Shown piece by piece: positions 9,672-19,300 of a stretch of 64,000 nt of DNA. The stretch spans positions 1 through 64,000 of the forward strand of contig JBAZWD010000005.1 of assembly GCA_041660525.1 (NCBI GenBank), read 5' to 3'. The DNA comes from JABCZS01 sp041660525. Lineage in GTDB: Bacteria; Pseudomonadota; Gammaproteobacteria; JABCZS01. Within the stretch, counting starts at the first letter, position 1. Every line of letters starts with the position of its first letter. Position numbers and translations under genes: made by a program. Below the pieces are notes generated by a model. That model had not been told where the DNA came from. It made no database searches and saw only the letters and a list, made by a program, of their open reading frames with translations.

Positions 9672-11264
9672 ATGCCAATTACTATAAGTTATGAAAATAA
9701 AAATTATGATTTGTTAGTAAAGGCAGATATAAGTAAGTTAAAAAAAGATATTGCCACAACAATAAAAGATGAAGACTTTTTTTATTTAAAAGAAATCAAA
9801 AGACAATTAAACAAACAGATTGAAAGAAAAACAGTAACTTTGGAGACGCAAAAAATACTGGATATTCTGCTATCAAAAATTGATGATTTTTTTGATGAAG
9901 AAAATGATACATTAAGTGAAAACCAACTCCTTTTCCCACGATCAGAATATTACACCCGGTTTAAACTCACAACAGCTTTTAATATGAAAAATCCTGCATA
10001 TTGGGGCACATACCATCGTAGTGAATCAACGCGTTTTTTTAAAGAAGCTGGCGGGCGAAAGAATGTACAATTTTTAAGTCCTTGTGTGAAAAAACCTGCC
10101 AAAGCAAACTCATTTTTTGCACATACCGGCGGCATTTCATCTCCTTTCGAAAATGAAAAATATCAAGAAGCTGTACAATTGTCTATATTAGCACCAAAAA
10201 GCAAAGTAAATTTTCGTGATATGGCTTTAATCTATAAAACTGAAATGGCCAAGATTGTTGTTAACAGCTTCTCAGTAGAAATGGAGAATGAACAAAAGCT
10301 AAAAATTAAAAAAGATAGAAATACATATTTACGTCCAATCGTTTTTCAAGAAAATGATTATCCATGTGTATTAATCAGCCTTCCTAGTTTAAATCCCGTA
10401 GAAACTAAAACAAAAGCAGCGAAATATTGGTCTAAACATCCTAAACCATTTCAGAAGCTTTTATTAGCAAGTTTTGTAGCGATTCTTAATATAGAAGCAA
10501 GAGAAGCAAAATTACCGATTGAAATGGTTATTCGTGCAAGCTTCGGCCATAACTTGCCAAGCATCTGTGAAACGGAAAATACTTTTAGGATTAATGTAGG
10601 CATAATCCCTAAATGCTATGCCAAATTAATTGGAAAAGCACTAATAAAATTGAACAAAGTAATCAACCAATTAGAAGATGAATGTGACACTGAACCTCCA
10701 TTTAATAACGATTTTCATACTAAAGTAAGAACTTATAATGCAAAGAAATTAAAAAAAGCAATTGATGAAAAAAATCTATACAAGTCATTAAGAAATATAC
10801 GTAATTATCAAAAAGCTGAAAATTCCAATGAGGCCTTTGAAAGTTTATATAAGAAGTTTATTACGCTAAATAAGGGTAAAAGTAAAGGCGAAAAGTACGC
10901 CCGTTTTACTCCCATCCGCTTACAAGGGGAAAGTGTCTGGGAAGTTATTTATGAAGCGGGCGATAGTGGGGGTAAATCAATTTTAGCTGAGTGCTTTCGT
11001 GAACATGAAACGGTTGATTTGTTTGCAGATATGGTAATCAATGCCATAGACGAGGATAGTGATCAGAATCCCATTGAAAAAGCACTGTATGATCTACTAG
11101 GTTACTTCAATATCGTTGAAGATACTGTCACAATGAATTATAAAAAAATGCATCGCGATCTAAAATCTTCCTTAAAATATTCTTTTGATCAAAATTCTTT
11201 TGAGATTGCTATAAAAATGATATGCCTTTTAACAAAATCACACAATTATTATTTGATGGATTAG
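9672..11264 (+). CDS. Unrecognised 530-aa protein, possibly the first half of a frameshifted gene
   Basis: A lysine-rich soluble protein without signal peptide or membrane segment. Residues 20-80 are charged and helical. The middle part (about 95-350) looks globular, with PRSEYYTRFKLTT, a VLISLPSLNPVET segment and RASFGHNLPSICET. No family is recognised. A GGTGATTT site precedes the ATG. Its end overlaps the next gene by 43 bases in the -1 frame, and the 3' partner has no ribosome site, so the two could be one gene split by an indel near 11200-11264 or a translationally coupled pair. Size and context suggest an effector-like accessory protein, but this is inference only. Confidence 0.5.
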   Translation: MPITISYENKNYDLLVKADISKLKKDIATTIKDEDFFYLKEIKRQLNKQIERKTVTLETQKILDILLSKIDDFFDEENDTLSENQLLFPRSEYYTRFKLTTAFNMKNPAYWGTYHRSESTRFFKEAGGRKNVQFLSPCVKKPAKANSFFAHTGGISSPFENEKYQEAVQLSILAPKSKVNFRDMALIYKTEMAKIVVNSFSVEMENEQKLKIKKDRNTYLRPIVFQENDYPCVLISLPSLNPVETKTKAAKYWSKHPKPFQKLLLASFVAILNIEAREAKLPIEMVIRASFGHNLPSICETENTFRINVGIIPKCYAKLIGKALIKLNKVINQLEDECDTEPPFNNDFHTKVRTYNAKKLKKAIDEKNLYKSLRNIRNYQKAENSNEAFESLYKKFITLNKGKSKGEKYARFTPIRLQGESVWEVIYEAGDSGGKSILAECFREHETVDLFADMVINAIDEDSDQNPIEKALYDLLGYFNIVEDTVTMNYKKMHRDLKSSLKYSFDQNSFEIAIKMICLLTKSHNYYLMD

Positions 11265-12127
11265 GTTCAGAACGACCAAATAACAATCTTTACAGTGCTA
11301 TAGAAAAAGCGGGCGTTAAATTTTTCAACCATGTCAAAGGTAGTGAGACTTTAGAAGAAGAACCAGATTATGGTAGCGACTCTGATTTTTCTGTGGATAA
11401 TGGTTCTACTGACTCTGATAGCGATACTGAGAAAGCTTCTGTTATTCCTTTTTCTCATTCAAAACTCCGAGTATGCTCAGGCATGAAAGCAATTATATTA
11501 GCGCATTATGGTGCTCTTTGTTATCTTAGAAAAAAAAATGGAGCAAAGCAATTCCAGCTAGATATCAAGCAGATGTACTATGAAGTAGAAAAAGCATTGG
11601 TCATGGTAAAAGACTGTAAACCTGTAATAAATAATATAAGAGGAAAACTAGAAAAATTTGCTATTCTCCACTTTGATTTAAATCATTGTAACGCTTCTAA
11701 TGCGCCCAATAATGATGTTACCCTAGAAAACAAATTAGACGATCTTAAACCTACAGTTGTTATTCTAGATTATACAAGCAGTACTAGTGCACATATTCAA
11801 GAAGCAATAACATCCTGTTTATCGGATGAAAATATTCAGCTTCTTATTTTAGTGGAAAGCGGGCTGAAAAATGATCAAGCAGGTCTTGATTTTAATCCAT
11901 ATGGGGAGGTCAGAGTCATAGCACGAGAAAGAAAAACTCTTAATGATGTACTCGATGAGATGAAATTAGGTTTGGCTGAAAAAGATAAAATACCGCAGCA
12001 TACTAATGAGTTGGTGCGTGCATGTAAAAATAGAGGTTTTGCTCCAAGTTTGTTTGGTTTATTTAAAACAGAAGAAGAACGGTTTCAAGTGGTTTACAAA
12101 ACCAGTCTTTTTCATAAGAAGAAATGA
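11222..12127 (+). CDS. Unrecognised 301-aa protein with acidic Ser/Asp tract
   Basis: After about 40 residues comes an acidic low-complexity stretch (YGSDSDFSVDNGSTDSDSD, about 50-70). A globular part follows with RVCSGMKAIILAHYGAL (about 80-97), FDLNHCNAS and a hydrophobic TVVILDYTSSTSAHIQEA segment (about 180-197). It ends in basic residues (FHKKK). The ATG overlaps the 3' end of the preceding gene by 43 bases and lacks a ribosome site; an in-frame TGA lies just upstream. It is therefore either coupled to, or the second half of, the upstream gene. No family is recognised. The 249 bases after it hold only a short tail-like fragment (NIDLQERATSAKNKK, ending near 12341). Confidence 0.5.
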   Translation: MPFNKITQLLFDGLGSERPNNNLYSAIEKAGVKFFNHVKGSETLEEEPDYGSDSDFSVDNGSTDSDSDTEKASVIPFSHSKLRVCSGMKAIILAHYGALCYLRKKNGAKQFQLDIKQMYYEVEKALVMVKDCKPVINNIRGKLEKFAILHFDLNHCNASNAPNNDVTLENKLDDLKPTVVILDYTSSTSAHIQEAITSCLSDENIQLLILVESGLKNDQAGLDFNPYGEVRVIARERKTLNDVLDEMKLGLAEKDKIPQHTNELVRACKNRGFAPSLFGLFKTEEERFQVVYKTSLFHKKK

Positions 12128-12376
12128 TTTTTAAAATAATGTTTGTTTAAATTATATGATATGAAATTGTCTCAGGATTATAATAAAATTGAGAGCTATG
12201 GCATAAAAAATTAGTTCTTACCGGGGAAAGGGACAAACAGATAATGTGTTAGGGCAATTACAGGTCGATATATTAATATTGATTTACAAGAACGCGCTAC
12301 GTCGGCTAAAAATAAAAAGCAGTTGCATGACATACTGTAATAATGGTAAAAATTTTTACAGCCACGAACAAAATAT

Positions 12377-12934
12377 CTAATTATTAAATACTTTTAATTC
12401 TGTTACAGCATTTCGATGATGCAATCCTGTCGATGATGCCCGTGAACTATTTGAGTTTGCCTGCATGTTTCTAGCATAACCAGACAAAACCCCAAATGCC
12501 TTGGTTTTTTCTTCTGCTTGAATTTGTTCTTGCTGCTGTTGATATGCTTGGAGTTTTTCAGTAAAAAATTGTTGTACTACTGAGGGCAATTTTTGCCACA
12601 TAAAATTTGCCATCGGTGTATCTGGCCAAAGGGCTCCCCTTTCTATTAACTTACAAGCTCTGCGAGCAAAAATATCATCTATGGTACGTGCATTTTTCCC
12701 CGCATCAGCCGAAGGGGTAAGCCCATCATCATCTAAAACATTGACATTTGCACCATTGGCTAATAGTGCGTCTAGTATAGCTTCTGGCCTATAATCCCTA
12801 AGCACAGCATTATGCAATGCAGTTTTCCCGAGCCCACCTTTAAGATTAATGGTTTCAGGAGTAATTAATAGTCTTACCCTTTCGATATTTCCAGCCATTA
12901 CAGCTCTAATTAATGCAGTATCTCTCATCTTCAA
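12377..12934 (-). CDS. Ankyrin-repeat protein, module copy 2
   Basis: A 185-aa protein with two to three ankyrin repeats in the first 90 residues (LGKTALHNAVLRDYRPEAILDA, then ANVNVLDDDGLTPSADA). A family-specific middle follows (IDDIFARRACKLIERGALWPDT, then KLPSVVQQFFTEKLQAYQQQ), and a Ser-rich tail ends in LHHRNAVTELKVF. It is clearly paralogous to 13550-14095 and more distantly to 38157-38783. It overlaps the upstream membrane/coil reading frame by 4 bases, so the two are translationally coupled. The repeated pairing with a membrane protein suggests the products act together. Secretion is plausible but not shown. Confidence 0.75.
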   Translation of the reverse strand: MKMRDTALIRAVMAGNIERVRLLITPETINLKGGLGKTALHNAVLRDYRPEAILDALLANGANVNVLDDDGLTPSADAGKNARTIDDIFARRACKLIERGALWPDTPMANFMWQKLPSVVQQFFTEKLQAYQQQQEQIQAEEKTKAFGVLSGYARNMQANSNSSRASSTGLHHRNAVTELKVFNN

Positions 12935-13427
12935 TAATCATATTTGGTTAACTGCCTTAAAGATGTCAATTCTTCCTCAGCGGTTGTTGCGCGTAATTCT
13001 GCACGAGCAGCGCGAGCTATTGCATCATCACGTTCTCCCTCTAAGTTTGATATGCGAGCATCTTCCGGAGGTTCATTTTGTGGAGCATTTACTTTCTCTT
13101 GTATATTTTCTTCTCTTGCTTTTGATCTTAATCTCATCGCTTCAGTTCTTAAAAAACCATAAGACAAACTAGTTACGGTTAAAACACCTGCAATTACGCC
13201 AGATCTAAATAAAAATTACTCAGCCTTGTATCATCAGTTGATTTGTTAAGTTCATTTGCTATGGCAAATGTGGCTCCGGATAATACCGCACTAATTTCTA
13301 ATGCGGTAAAGGCATTGAAGCCTTCTTGCACTATATTGTAAGTTTCTTGATAAAATGCTGAGAGACTATTTGTTTGTTTCGGGACCACGATTGTTGTATT
13401 GCCTTGAATAGATGTGTTGATAATCAA
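12931..13427 (-). pseudogene. Frameshifted membrane/coiled-coil protein, module copy 2
   Basis: Two frames on the minus strand together match the intact paralogue at 14120-14752. The first (13427-13194, TTG start) covers the N-terminal membrane part and stops in LSNFYLDLA. The second (to 12931) resumes in the -1 frame with SGVIAGVLTVTSLSYGFLRT and continues into the basic coiled coil (RLRSKAREENIQEKV). In the paralogue these segments are continuous. The join near 13200 is not a classical slippery heptamer, so a disabling indel is more likely than programmed frameshifting. The downstream ankyrin gene remains open. Confidence 0.6.
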
Positions 13428-13549
13428 AGGCTCTTGTTCTTTTACAGATATATCATTGTCTGCGTATTGTCTTTATGCCTCATATTATCTTATAAAGGCT
13501 ACTATTTGTGGCTTAATCCAAATATGTCCACGAACCCAATATTGATGGA

Positions 13550-14095
13550 TTAGTTAAAAGTTTTTAACTCTGTTGAATGCACAACATTTCGATGATGCAG
13601 TCCTGATGAATTGCTACTCTGCGTATTGAGACTCCTGGCATAATTAGACAAAACTCCAAATGCCTTGGTTTTTTCTTCTGCTTGAATTTGTTCTTGCTGC
13701 TGTTGATACGCTTGAAGTTTTTCAGTAAATAATTGCTGTACTGGGGATGGCAATTTTTGCCATGCAGAATTCCCCAAGTCTGTGTTTGGCCAAAGAGCGC
13801 CCTTTTCTATGAGCTGGCAAGCCCTACGCGCATAAATATCATTAATAGTGCGCGCACCTTTACCTGCATCGCTTAGCGGATTATGCCCCTCATCATCGAG
13901 TGCATTGACATCTGCACCACGATTTAATAGTGTATTTACTATAATATCAGGTGTATCACTAAAAAACACTGCATTCTGTAATGCTGTTTTACCCCATTTC
14001 CCTTTAGCATTAATAGTTTCAGGGGTAATCAAAGGTAAGACTCTATTAATATCTCCAATTAACACGGCTCGGATTAATGTATTATCTTCTCGCAT
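13550..14095 (-). CDS. Ankyrin-repeat protein, module copy 1
   Basis: A 181-aa paralogue of the protein at 12377. Ankyrin repeats occupy residues 1-90 (WGKTALQNAVFFSDTPDI, then GADVNALDDEGHNPLSDA). The shared middle follows (INDIYARRACQLIEKGALWP; KLPSPVQQLFTEKLQAYQQQ), then a Gln-rich helix and a Ser-rich tail ending STELKTFN. It lies 24 bases after the membrane/coiled-coil gene on the same strand, forming a two-gene unit. Ankyrin proteins of this size in intracellular gammaproteobacteria are often host-directed, but here the tight pairing with a membrane protein is the only contextual clue. Confidence 0.75.
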   Translation of the reverse strand: MREDNTLIRAVLIGDINRVLPLITPETINAKGKWGKTALQNAVFFSDTPDIIVNTLLNRGADVNALDDEGHNPLSDAGKGARTINDIYARRACQLIEKGALWPNTDLGNSAWQKLPSPVQQLFTEKLQAYQQQQEQIQAEEKTKAFGVLSNYARSLNTQSSNSSGLHHRNVVHSTELKTFN

Positions 14096-14119
14096 TTTGA
14101 GTTCCCCATTTATTTTAAA

Positions 14120-14752
14120 TTATTTTAATTGAGCAGCTGAAGACGAAGATAATTGTTGTTCAGCTTTTTTCGCTCGCTCTTCGGAAACTTCGAGTAGCAT
14201 TTTCATATCACGCAGCTGTTCTTTTTGGACTGCTATCTTTTTTTCTAATTCTGATTCATTTGGTACTGAGGTGCCAGAACTTGTTGACGGACTGTTTACT
14301 TTCTCTTGTATATTTTCTTCTCTTGCTTTTGATCTTAATCGCAAAGCTTCGGTTCTTAAAAAACCATAGGATGTTATAGAAACAGAGATGATACCGGCAG
14401 CTATGCTAATCGCCGTCAAAGTCGTAGCATAAGCATCATCGTCTGATGTATTAGGATCATTCAATTTTTCTACAGCTAGAGCTGCGATCATCGTTCCAAC
14501 CCCGGCATTAGCAACTGCTGAAAAAATTTGTCCCGCAGTAAACCAGCTCAATCCTTCTTTTGCTAAAGTGAGCATCGTTGGTGGAGGTGGCGCGTCTTTA
14601 TTTTCGCTGCCTTGAGTGACAACAGCCACATTATCAATACCGCGATTACCTGATTCTTCTAAGTCACCCTGAATTGATGAACTACCTTGGGGTATTATTA
14701 GCGGTTCCTGTTCTTTAGTGATTTGCTGCTTTTGTTTATCTTTTTTCATCAT
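14120..14752 (-). CDS. Membrane/coiled-coil protein, module copy 1
   Basis: A 210-aa protein. The N-terminus (1-65) is polar and includes a proline run (DAPPPPTM). Two hydrophobic helices follow: about residues 75-95 (FSAVANAGVGTMIAALAVEK) and 105-130 (AYATTLTAISIAAGIISVSI). Then come a basic stretch (LRLRSKAREENIQEKV) and a coiled coil to the C-terminus (EKKIAVQKEQLRDMKMLLEV). It is the intact relative of the broken copy at 12931-13427. It is followed by its ankyrin partner after 24 bases. A hairpin membrane anchor with a protruding coiled coil recalls inclusion-membrane style proteins, though that is only an analogy. Confidence 0.7.
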   Translation of the reverse strand: MMKKDKQKQQITKEQEPLIIPQGSSSIQGDLEESGNRGIDNVAVVTQGSENKDAPPPPTMLTLAKEGLSWFTAGQIFSAVANAGVGTMIAALAVEKLNDPNTSDDDAYATTLTAISIAAGIISVSITSYGFLRTEALRLRSKAREENIQEKVNSPSTSSGTSVPNESELEKKIAVQKEQLRDMKMLLEVSEERAKKAEQQLSSSSAAQLK

Positions 14753-14911
14753 TACTGCCCCATATGATTATGTTTTATATGTATCAGTATACCACGAGAG
14801 TTGTCTTAATAACATAATAATATACTTCTTTGGCTTGATGATAACACAGAGGCTTTGGAAGAGCAGAAAACCGGATTGAAGTTCAGAGTTATCTAGTGCA
14901 ACCCCTCCTTT

Positions 14912-15244
14912 TTATAGGCACAGAACCTGCCGCAAACCATCTTCTATTTGATCGATTTCATGGTGGGTAAGCTCGCCCTCTTTTCTAATAAACCGTCTTT
15001 TATCTAAGGCTCTGATTTGATCAAGAACTGCGCAAGAGTAGACGCCATTGAAATAAACCTTGATGCTTAAAGGGGGTATTTCTTGTGCTGAGGTGGACAA
15101 TGGAATAGATACCAAAGTGCTGCGGGCTTTATTAATGGGACTAGCGCCAATTAATACCCAAGGGCACGTCTTTTTGATTTCATGTCCTTGAGGACTGTCC
15201 TCACTGACCAAATAGACTTGGCCACGCTTAAAATCAGAGATCAT
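14912..15244 (-). CDS. MazF/PemK-family toxin
   Basis: A 110-aa protein of the PemK/MazF fold: the opening FKRGQVYLVSEDSPQGHE, then CPWVLIGASPINKARSTLV and a SIPLSTS strand, then CAVLDQIRALDKRRFI near the end. Proteins of this family are ribosome-independent endoribonucleases that cut mRNA at short motifs and stop growth unless bound by their antitoxin. The start overlaps the 3' end of the antitoxin gene by 11 bases, so the toxin is translationally coupled to it. Target specificity cannot be read from sequence. The region to the left (14753-14911 from the window view) is ordinary intergenic DNA. Confidence 0.85.
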   Translation of the reverse strand: MISDFKRGQVYLVSEDSPQGHEIKKTCPWVLIGASPINKARSTLVSIPLSTSAQEIPPLSIKVYFNGVYSCAVLDQIRALDKRRFIRKEGELTHHEIDQIEDGLRQVLCL

Positions 15245-15464
15245 TTAAGCCATCCCCTATCATGGGATCCCAATGTTCCATTTCCTTTTTCAAGGTCGTG
15301 TTTCCCTCTAGCTGCATGGCTAGATGGAGTAGTTTATCTTCCCTCTTTTCTATCTCGCCTGTTAATAGCCGCGCAACAATTTTACTGCGTTGTCTAGCAG
15401 GAATAACTGCCTTCATACGCTCTGTAACATCGTCTGGTAGAGAAAACATGACTTTTGTACTCAT
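15234..15464 (-). CDS. Ribbon-helix-helix antitoxin of the MazF-like toxin
   Basis: A 76-aa protein. The N-terminal STKVMFSLPDDVTERMKAVI pattern and the following RQRSKIVARLL helix are typical of a ribbon-helix-helix DNA-binding domain. The C-terminal part is acidic and amphipathic (KEMEHWDPMIGDGLNDL), as expected for the segment that wraps the toxin. It is the first gene of the pair. A perfect inverted repeat sits just upstream (15484-15518) in the AT-rich promoter and is the probable operator, giving the usual autoregulation by antitoxin or antitoxin-toxin complex. Confidence 0.8.
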   Translation of the reverse strand: MSTKVMFSLPDDVTERMKAVIPARQRSKIVARLLTGEIEKREDKLLHLAMQLEGNTTLKKEMEHWDPMIGDGLNDL

Positions 15465-15483
15465 TGGAAGCCTCTTGTATATT

Positions 15484-15518
15484 TATATCTATATTATATA
15501 ATACATATTATAGATATA
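15484..15518 (-). promoter_or_regulatory. Palindromic operator of the toxin-antitoxin pair
   Basis: A perfect 10-bp inverted repeat, TATATCTATA (15484-15493) and TATAGATATA (15509-15518), is separated by 15 very AT-rich bases. It lies 20 bases upstream of the antitoxin start and overlaps TATAAT-like sequence. Position and symmetry fit a site for the ribbon-helix-helix antitoxin. Confidence 0.6.
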
Positions 15519-15784
15519 CAAATAGCTCGCCTATTTGGCTGTCTTGGTGCTGAAATAGGTCGGTTATAGGCTGGTTTCGCAAAATAAGCGTGACACACCA
15601 GACATTTTTAAATCAAAACCCCGCAACTATACATAATTATTTGTGCGCGCTGAATACTTTATTGATTGAAGCAAGGCCACATTGTAACCAAGTAATATAA
15701 GGGAAATAATGGATTGACTCTTGTTATTCAGCCCGACGGTTTTGGAAACCTTAAATTCAAATATAGTGCTATTTAGCAACAGTA
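15519..15784. other. Gap between the TA operator and the IS remnant
   Basis: No gene is supported here. The stretch is probably insertion-sequence border and decayed DNA, since the open remnant of an IS3-type transposase begins at 15785. Confidence 0.3.
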
Positions 15785-16198
15785 ATGGATTTATATTCTC
15801 GCATGTTGCTAGGTTGGTCTTTATCTGAGCGAATGACAACAGACCTTGTGATGGATGCATTAAAAATGGCGCTTTAGCGGCGTAAAATACCAAAGAATGT
15901 TATTGTACATTCAGATCGTGGCAGTCAATATTGTTCTGCTGTTTATCAAAAATTATTGGGAAATAATAAACTTATTTGCAGCATGAGCAAACGTGGTGAT
16001 TGCTATGGTAATGCGGCGATGGAAAGCTGGAACCACAGTTTTAAAGTTGAAGCGATTCATGATGAAAAATTTAAAACACGTGCACAGGCAAAAAACCATG
16101 CGTTTGATTATATCGAAGTGTATTATAATCGTAAGCGTCTTCATTCGAGGCTTGGTTATGTTAGCCCAGAAGCGTTTGAGGAAAAATGGGTAGCTTAG
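15785..16198 (+). pseudogene. IS3-family transposase OrfB remnant
   Basis: The frame reads the C-terminal half of an IS3-family DDE transposase: MDLYSRMLLGWSLSERMTTD, VIVHSDRGSQYCSAVY, CSMSKRGDCYGNAAMESW (family E region) and a YYNRKRLHSRLGYVSPEAFE end. There is an in-frame TAG after VMDALKMAL, and the N-terminal half with the first catalytic Asp is missing. The right IS end is probably the GTGTCCGTTTTTTCGGGG stretch just after the stop. The copy is inactive. Confidence 0.85.
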
Positions 16199-16231
16199 GA
16201 ATGTGTCCGTTTTTTCGGGGATAGATCAAAT

Positions 16232-16300
16232 CGAGTCAGGATGCATTCTTCCATTGGTTATTTATCACCCGTGGGATTTGAAATGGCTCATAATTTTTAG
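16232..16300 (+). pseudogene. Tail of a second IS3-family OrfB
   Basis: Only the last 22 codons remain (RVRMHSSIGYLSPVGFEMAH, then NF), matching the R.HS.IGYLSP..FE end of IS3-family transposases. It starts within 35 bases of the end of the previous remnant, so one element was inserted into or fused with another. Confidence 0.7.
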
Positions 16301-16336
16301 GCGAACTGTGTTCGGAAAAGTGTTGACACATCAGTA

Positions 16337-16345
16337 TGGTATAAT
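16337..16345 (+). promoter_or_regulatory. Extended -10 promoter before the lipase-NACHT gene
   Basis: TGGTATAAT is a TGnTATAAT extended -10 element ending 35 bases before the ATG at 16381. There is no good -35 at 17 bases, which extended -10 promoters can dispense with. It lies at the outward edge of the IS3 remnant and may have been supplied by it. Confidence 0.5.
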
Positions 16346-16380
16346 TTTCACACATAAAAAAGATTGGATATCTATAAAAT

Positions 16381-19300
16381 ATGTTCTTTACTCGCCCCAC
16401 TGACTATATCTATGCAAAATTAGCAGAACTTGTTTATACCGCTAATGAGAAAGAAAAAGGCCAACCTATTCCACAACTGCCAGGATGGATCTTATATGCC
16501 ACAGATCGTCAAGATGATGGTTATTTTGGCGCTGCTTATTTGCACCAAGAAACCGCGCAACTTATTGTTGCGCATCGTGGCATTGAGCTACCCTTTACGC
16601 CAGAACTTGATGCGCAAGAATTACAGGGATTAAGTCGTGCAGCACGCTTTTTCAGTTCATTAAGTGGGTACTTCAAATCTGTAAAAGGATTTACACAGGA
16701 TATCAAAAGTCTTACTTGCGTCATTCAGTTAACACTATCTAGCCAACAAGCAAGTGCTTTAAACTTTGCGGTACGGCTGAAAGACACCTATCCCAACTAT
16801 CAAATTTCATTTGCAGGCCATTCCTTAGGGGGATGGTTAGCGGAATTGTGTACCTATCATTTAATGACGGAGAATTATTACACCTGGGCGGTTACCTTAG
16901 ATAGTCCAGGCGCAAAGGATATTTTACGTGAGATCCACAATCGTTATTCGGACAAAATTCCTCAAAGCAAACTGGATAGTTTTTTAGAACGATTAGATGT
17001 AAAAACATATTTATCTTCACCCAATCTAATCAATAGTTGCAATTTACACCTTGGAAGCTTATATCGCTTATATATTGACATTCCCTCCTCGACTTCTTTT
17101 ATTGGAAAAAATACCAAAGATAAACTTTTATATAATTTTCACTCACATCGTGTTGAATCATTGGTTGCGACATTCAATCCGCAAACAGGTTATCCTGATA
17201 CAGACAAATTTGCACAAATAATCGATTGGCCAAGAATTGATAGCTCAAAAATGAGTAATTATAAATTCGACACCGGTCATCAAGGTTCTATTCAATCTCT
17301 TTTAACACAGATCAATAAATTATCGCCTATCAGCGCGCCAGATTTTCTAGTGAATTTTGTAAGCAGAAAAATAGATTCTGGTGTCAGTGCCATAATCAAT
17401 GCCTGTGGTGCATCGATTGGATTTTCTCAAACCGTAAGTATTATTCTTGATTTCATTAGTGGAGATATTCGTACAGTAGAATATGATGGCTTTTTTGAAT
17501 TTGCCAATAGTCGCAATCAATATGAGCCAACTGCCGATTTAAATTTTTCTCAAGCTTATTTTATGCAACATAAATATCATTATAAAGTCGCTCCCAATAA
17601 TAATAATATTTTACATTTACGTCATGTGAACGCTGAAATACGCCAATTTCTATGGGCATATGCATCGCAAGAAAAATTTAATCATCCTGGATCCTCTGCG
17701 CATATTCCCGATCGCGTATGGTCATTATTCAATGCGTATACCTTGCAAACTGGTGCTGGGGGATTAGTTGAAAACAAAGGTTGGACCGTCGAATTATCGC
17801 TGCAAACAATCAATTTACCCCATGGTTATGCTTGGTATGCAGAATTAAGTCAAGCATGGGAGCAACATAAAGAAAAATTAAAAGCAGTATTAACTCAAGA
17901 CGCACGAATTCGTGCGCAGCGGATCGATGCACAAATGAATGGATTGCTCCAACGCATAGATGCCATTGAGCAACAGCAAAGCCATAGTATATCTTCAGAA
18001 CAAATTCTTCAGACTTCCGATACCATGCAGCATAAACTGAAGGAAATCTATCAAGCTAGACAAGAAATTAAAGGGTTGTTTGGCAAACCCTTGCAATTGG
18101 AAAGTCAATTTATTAACGTTCAACTTATTTTACAGAATAAAGTAGAACCAATACAAAAAAATGAGGTGCCTGCATCTGCTGAGCCACAAGAGATGTCTGA
18201 GCCTGTAGATGTCAATCATCAATTTCAAGATGAACGTATGAGCAGCTGGGAGCATTTATTTGGCGAAAAAAAAACCATTCCCCTAGACCAATTATTTTCT
18301 TTGGACAATGCTCTATTTGAAGAAAATCGACATCGTAATAAAAGTAATCCTAATGAACCCCCACACTTTTTACTACTCCAAGGCCGTGCGGGCATTGGTA
18401 AAACAACGGTGATAGATTATATCGCCAACCAATGGGGCCAAGGGAAATTTTGGTCTATTGAGTTTACTTGGGTGTTTGCTTTAAGACTGCGTGACTTAAA
18501 TGATAATGCTGCAATAGCTGCGACAACAGCTGGTATCCAATGGAGTTTAAGCCATTGGGTATATGAAATGATATTTGCAGGCAGAGATATTAAACCTGCT
18601 GAATTTAATATAGCCTGGCAGCAGCAAATAGAGCCTTTGTTGCAACAAGGCAAAGTACTATTTCTTTTGGATGGTTACGATGAAATGCCAAGGCACCATC
18701 CATGTGAAAAAGCATTGCATGGTTTATTGAGCAGCAAAATACCTAAAATTCTGACTTCACGCCCCTATGGATTAACCCATTTACCTCCCGCGCGACAATT
18801 AGAAGTAATGGGATTTACCAATGAAAATATAGAAAAATATGTTGGTCAGTATTTTTCCGGATCGCAACAAGCGCCAAAAATCATCAGCACTTTAAAAGCA
18901 AATCCTTATCTTTGGGGAAATGCGCATATTCCAGTCACATTAAATGTATTATGTGGTGTATTGGAAACGCATGAAGGACATGCTGCATTGGAAAATTTGC
19001 ACAGCATGAGCAGTCTTTATGAAGAGATGGAAATCGCATTATTAACACGTGCCTATCGTCAAACGCAATATGCAGAGCAGCTTGATTTCGCGAGTCCAGA
19101 ACTCAGCGCCCAAATAGTGCTTACACATTATAAGCCCCTACGCCAATACTTAATAGCCATAGCGTATAAGGGATTTTGTGAGCAACAACTTATTATTAGC
19201 CAAAAACAATTAGAGGATTGTTTAAAGTCATGTCATATCAAACCAACAGATGTAAGCCCGACTATCAAAGCATTATTGACCTTAGGTTTATTAAAATCTG

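Noticed and set aside
11660..11860. PLP-enzyme-like segment (TVVILDYTSSTSAHIQEA) in the 301-aa protein
   Set aside because: A resemblance to fold-type I aminotransferases was considered, but no active-site lysine motif could be identified, so no function was assigned.
15627..15893. Minus-strand 88-aa ORF before the IS3 remnant
   Set aside because: It overlaps the recognisable OrfB frame antisense and has no gene-like features of its own.
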